Part shown: piece by piece, positions 5,935 through 7,810 of the stretch
Layout: the number at the start of each line of letters is the position of its first letter
Numbering within the stretch: position 1 is the stretch's first letter
NCBI GenBank assembly: GCA_030631445.1
Contig: DAOVLD010000073.1
Coordinates: 1 to 7,810 of the forward strand
Length of the DNA: 7,810 bases
Source of the DNA: Bacteroidota bacterium
GTDB taxonomy: Bacteria; Bacteroidota; Bacteroidia; Bacteroidales; VadinHA17
Direction of reading: 5' to 3'
Notes under the pieces: generated by a model
What the model was told of the DNA's origin: nothing
Databases searched by the model: none
What the model saw: the letters and a program-made list of their open reading frames with translations, nothing else
Program-made: the position numbers and the translations under genes

Positions 5935-7020
5935 ATCAAAATCTATTCTGAACGTTTTTTCGTTCTCAGAATTTTTTTCTTCAGGCCGGGTTTTACGTAA
6001 CCATAACTTGCTCCCGGGTACCGGTTTTTCCCCTGCTTTCATACGGTTCAGTATGTAAAATTTATCAAGTTTAATCCCATATTTCTGAGAGATACTATGC
6101 ATTGTTTCTCCTTTCTCAACAATATGAAAATCATTATCTACAGCAGCTTTATTTCGCTTAGGCTGCAAATACAATATTATACCGGGCTTTAACCTGAAAT
6201 CCTCCGGAAGGTCGTTATACTTAAAAAGTTCCCAGTGCATCATTCCAAATTCCTTTTCCAGGCTTCTATATGTATCACCTTCCAAAACAATAAAAAAATC
6301 TATCCGGTTTCGCTTTGAAATCCTGCTTCCCGGACTATTTGCATTTTCAACTCCTGCTTCCAAATTTGTTTCTTTGTTGCCCGAAGTTGGTTTAACCAAA
6401 AATTCATCTTCCTTCCCCGGTTTTTTTTCTTTTGCATTTCTTTTTACTCTTTTCAAATTATCATATTGATACAATCCGTTTTCTTCAATAATTTTTATCA
6501 GCATGTCGTCATACTTACGATCGGTGGCATAACCTGCTTTTTTCAAACCTCTTGCCCAGCCCTTGTAATTTTCCGTATCCAGGTTAAACAATGAAGCATA
6601 GCGACTACTGTTTCTTAAAAAGTCAGAGTGATCTCTATAAGATTCCGCTGCATTATCATATTTCCTGAAACATTCTTTTTTCCTGTCATCATCATGATAG
6701 ATTTTTCTCCCTTTCCAATTATCATGACATTTTATTCCAAAATGATTATTCGCCTTCCTTGCCAGTCTGCCTTTTCCATTATCCGATTCAAGTATTCCCT
6801 GGGCAAGAGTGATGCTGGCAGGAACTCCCGACCTTTTCATTTCGCTAACAGCCAGTTTGTTATACTTTTCAATATATTGTTTTCTCACTTCAGGTATATA
6901 TCCACCCGGGGATTCAGTTACCCTGGTAGTTTTACATGAAGAAAACAGGGCGAAAATGAATATAACCGGAATAAGATTTCTTTTTATAACAGACCTCTCA
7001 AAAAGTAAAAACATAAACAT
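5929..7020 (-). CDS. Lipoprotein glucosaminidase (GH73-type) with two LysM domains
   Basis: This 363-residue protein is predicted to be a lipid-anchored peptidoglycan hydrolase cleaving N-acetylglucosaminyl linkages. A hydrophobic stretch ends in the lipobox LFSSC, with Cys29 as the lipidated residue. The glucosaminidase domain spans about 46-188: SGVPASITLAQGILESDNGK (64-83) carries the likely catalytic Glu78, then NNHFGIKC (91-98), ECFRKYDNAAESYRDHSDFL (116-135) and KKAGYATD (160-167). A basic and polar linker (about 189-236) leads to a degenerate LysM (about 242-287) and a clearer second LysM (298-342, FHIVEKGETMHSISQKYGI), which bind glycan chains. The N-terminus is odd: MFMFLLFERSVIKRN puts a hydrophobic patch before the basic n-region, but no alternative ATG, GTG or TTG lies nearer than codon 3. 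Transcription is convergent with fmt and divergent from cdd. A weak -7 (TAGTTTTA, plus 7054-7061) is the only promoter hint. Confidence 0.92.
   Translation of the reverse strand: MFMFLLFERSVIKRNLIPVIFIFALFSSCKTTRVTESPGGYIPEVRKQYIEKYNKLAVSEMKRSGVPASITLAQGILESDNGKGRLARKANNHFGIKCHDNWKGRKIYHDDDRKKECFRKYDNAAESYRDHSDFLRNSSRYASLFNLDTENYKGWARGLKKAGYATDRKYDDMLIKIIEENGLYQYDNLKRVKRNAKEKKPGKEDEFLVKPTSGNKETNLEAGVENANSPGSRISKRNRIDFFIVLEGDTYRSLEKEFGMMHWELFKYNDLPEDFRLKPGIILYLQPKRNKAAVDNDFHIVEKGETMHSISQKYGIKLDKFYILNRMKAGEKPVPGSKLWLRKTRPEEKNSENEKTFRIDFDS
5945..5978 (+). terminator. Candidate intrinsic terminator of the permease-fmt operon
   Basis: ATTCTGAACG (5945-5954), a T6 loop and CGTTCTCAGAAT (5961-5972) form a 10-bp stem with a 2-nt bulge, directly followed by a seven-T run (5972-5978). 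It lies about 50 bases after the fmt stop codon, within the last codons of the convergent glucosaminidase gene. The stem is only moderately GC-rich, so strength is uncertain. The orientation of the T run favours the plus strand. Confidence 0.55.
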
Positions 7021-7066
7021 ATAAGGATTGTTTCGCGAACATTAACACAACTTTAAAACTAAATCG

Positions 7067-7074
7067 TAAATTTG
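7067..7074 (+). promoter_or_regulatory. Candidate -7 box for cdd
   Basis: TAAATTTG matches the TAnnTTTG consensus and would start transcription near 7080, about 12 bases before the cdd ATG. No TTTG is found 19-21 bases upstream, so only the -7 half is supported. Confidence 0.4.
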
Positions 7075-7091
7075 AGCTAAAATATGTTATA

Positions 7092-7577
7092 ATGAAAATA
7101 AAAGAGATAAAAACTGTAATTAAAGAATATAACGACGAATCTGAACTTTCCGCAGAAGATAATAATCTAATAAACATCGCCAGAGAAGCTTCAAAAAAGG
7201 CATACGCACCCTATTCCGGTTTTAAGGTGGGTGCAGCTCTTCTTCTTGTTAACGGTGAAATAATCGAAGGTAACAACCAGGAAAACGTTTCATATCCTGC
7301 CGGTTTGTGTGCTGAAAGAGTAGCAATATTCTATGCCGGGGCTAAATATCCTGATGTCCCTGCAAAAACTCTTGCTATCACTGCTTATAAAGATCAGGAT
7401 TTTATTGATGAACCGGTAACGCCCTGTGGTTCTTGCCGGCAAACACTTTTCGAACACGAATCAAGATTTAATTCTCATATCCGCCTTATACTGGCAGGGA
7501 AGAAAAAAATTAGAATAGTAGATAAGATTAATGATCTTCTGCCACTGGTATTTGATAAAACATATCTTGAAGGATAA
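7092..7577 (+). CDS. cdd: Cytidine deaminase (CAE/tetrameric type)
   Basis: This 161-residue cytosolic enzyme hydrolytically deaminates cytidine and deoxycytidine to uridine and deoxyuridine in pyrimidine salvage. YAPYSGFKVGAALL (38-51) is the family's opening motif. NQEN (62-65) supplies the Asn and Glu that bind the ribose. The zinc site is C73-A74-E75, with Cys73 as ligand and Glu75 as proton shuttle, together with PCGSC (111-115), where Cys112 and Cys115 complete the ligands. Cys rather than His at the first ligand marks the small homotetrameric class. It has a longer N-terminus than the about 135-residue Bacillus-type enzyme, which I recall as normal in Bacteroidota. The ATG at 7092 is preceded by an out-of-frame ATG at 7083 that stops after two codons. 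It diverges from the glucosaminidase gene across 71 bases. No intrinsic terminator with a T run follows. Confidence 0.96.
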   Translation: MKIKEIKTVIKEYNDESELSAEDNNLINIAREASKKAYAPYSGFKVGAALLLVNGEIIEGNNQENVSYPAGLCAERVAIFYAGAKYPDVPAKTLAITAYKDQDFIDEPVTPCGSCRQTLFEHESRFNSHIRLILAGKKKIRIVDKINDLLPLVFDKTYLEG

Positions 7578-7594
7578 CACTTGTCTGCAGTAAT

Positions 7595-7613
7595 GTCATT
7601 AAGTCGTCATTAA
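7595..7613. repeat. Direct repeat GTCATTAA, two copies
   Basis: GTCATTAA occurs at 7595-7602 and 7606-7613, with an 11-base period, just after cdd. It is short and may be a relic of an intergenic tandem repeat. Confidence 0.4.
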
Positions 7614-7621
7614 AGAAGTTT

Positions 7622-7661
7622 ACCCCGTGAAATGCGACGTAGGAGCATATTCCACTGGGGT
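7622..7661. repeat. REP-like imperfect palindrome
   Basis: ACCCC (7622-7626) pairs with GGGGT (7657-7661). Inside that, GTG/CAC (7627-7629, 7653-7655), AA/TT and TGC/GCA (7633-7635, 7645-7647) pair, with a T bulge, an A-C mismatch and a TA bulge, closing a 9-nt loop GACGTAGGA. It is the most GC-rich stretch in an AT-rich gap. No T run follows on either side, so it is not a typical terminator. The form is like repetitive extragenic palindromes. Repetition elsewhere in the genome cannot be tested from this window. Confidence 0.5.
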
Positions 7662-7671
7662 CATTCATAAA

Positions 7672-7693
7672 ATTAATAACGTTATTAATAACG
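7672..7693. promoter_or_regulatory. 18-bp perfect palindrome with overlapping direct repeat
   Basis: ATTAATAAC at 7672-7680 meets its exact reverse complement GTTATTAAT at 7681-7689 with no spacer. The ten-mer ATTAATAACG also occurs twice, at 7672-7681 and 7684-7693. The site is about 40-60 bases upstream of the -7 box of the last gene. A dimeric regulator site is possible, but AT-rich DNA gives palindromes easily. Confidence 0.4.
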
Positions 7694-7707
7694 GCATTAA
7701 TTGGCTA

Positions 7708-7724
7708 TGTTATGATATATAACA
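7708..7724. promoter_or_regulatory. Operator-like inverted repeat TGTTAT-N5-ATAACA
   Basis: Two perfect 6-base arms (7708-7713 and 7719-7724) are separated by GATAT. The element lies over the -33 position of the promoter at 7711-7741, where a bound protein would compete with or recruit RNA polymerase. It shares the ATAAC/GTTAT core with the palindrome at 7672-7689. The regulatory role is inferred. Confidence 0.4.
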
Positions 7725-7741
7725 CTAAATGCTTATATTTG
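7711..7741 (+). promoter_or_regulatory. Bacteroidota-type promoter for the last gene
   Basis: TATATTTG (7734-7741) is a perfect TAnnTTTG -7 box, identical to that of the tRNA promoter. TATG (7711-7714) matches three of four bases of the -33 TTTG with 19-base spacing. The start of transcription would be near 7748, leaving a very short leader before the ATG at 7756. Confidence 0.6.
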
Positions 7742-7755
7742 TAAAAAAAAGAGCC

Positions 7756-7810
7756 ATGAAAACACTAAAAGAGATTAAATCAGCTATATCTTCACTTGGA
7801 AAACTACAAA
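7756..7810 (+). CDS. Unidentified gene, 5' end only (partial)
   Basis: An ATG at 7756 opens 18 codons to the window edge, reading MKTLKEIKSAISSLGKLQ. The start sits just after a well-formed promoter (TATATTTG at 7734-7741), which supports a real gene. The visible residues form a basic, amphipathic helix-like stretch with no signal peptide. There is too little sequence to assign a family, and I do not recognise it. Three symmetric elements upstream suggest it may be regulated. Confidence 0.6.
   Translation, partial: MKTLKEIKSAISSLGKLQ

Noticed and set aside
6628..7024. Two plus-strand open frames across the 5' part of the glucosaminidase gene.
   Set aside because: They are antisense to a clear GH73 domain and lipobox and show no motif of their own.
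7622..7661. Hairpin after cdd as an intrinsic terminator.
   Set aside because: The stem is imperfect and no T run follows on either strand, so it was recorded as a REP-like palindrome instead.

Overview
The window looks like a chromosomal segment from a Bacteroidota bacterium, probably of the Bacteroidales/Marinilabiliales type. Three things suggest this. The DNA is AT-rich. Promoter candidates match the Bacteroidota form (TTTG-like -33, TAnnTTTG -7), with perfect -7 boxes upstream of the tRNA gene and of the last gene. The proteins also have Bacteroidota-style sequences: a START-like small protein, a lipoprotein glucosaminidase with LysM domains, and an LptF/LptG permease whose start resembles Bacteroidota versions. 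The assignment rests on family resemblance, not on a search.

Left end (1-414): on the minus strand lies a tRNA with a CAU anticodon, most likely elongator Met, with its own promoter. An intrinsic-terminator-like hairpin starts one base after the tRNA. Beyond it is the 5' end of a small GIY-YIG nuclease gene that runs out of the window. On the plus strand a START-like domain protein (415-792) is transcribed divergently. It is followed by a 253-bp gap with degenerate 7-nt and 8-nt tandem repeats.

Centre (1046-5894): four plus-strand genes overlap head to tail by 26, 4 and 32 bases. They are an LptF/LptG-family permease, a GT4-like glycosyltransferase, a membrane-anchored GT2 glycosyltransferase and methionyl-tRNA formyltransferase (fmt). 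This reads as one translationally coupled operon joining envelope-glycan functions to translation initiation. Its candidate terminator lies inside the 3' end of the convergent gene, and a heptanucleotide repeat fills the short gap.

Right side (5929-7810): a minus-strand lipoprotein glucosaminidase with two LysM domains is divergent from a CAE-type cytidine deaminase (cdd). After cdd comes a 178-bp intergenic region rich in symmetry: a short direct repeat, a REP-like imperfect palindrome, an 18-bp perfect palindrome and an operator-like inverted repeat over the -33 region of a promoter. The promoter drives a gene of which only 18 codons are visible.

Most of the window is housekeeping and cell-envelope biology. 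I see no complete novel defence or mobile system. The points most worth a second look are the tRNA/GIY-YIG junction, the intergenic heptamer repeats and the ATAAC-rich region before the last gene.
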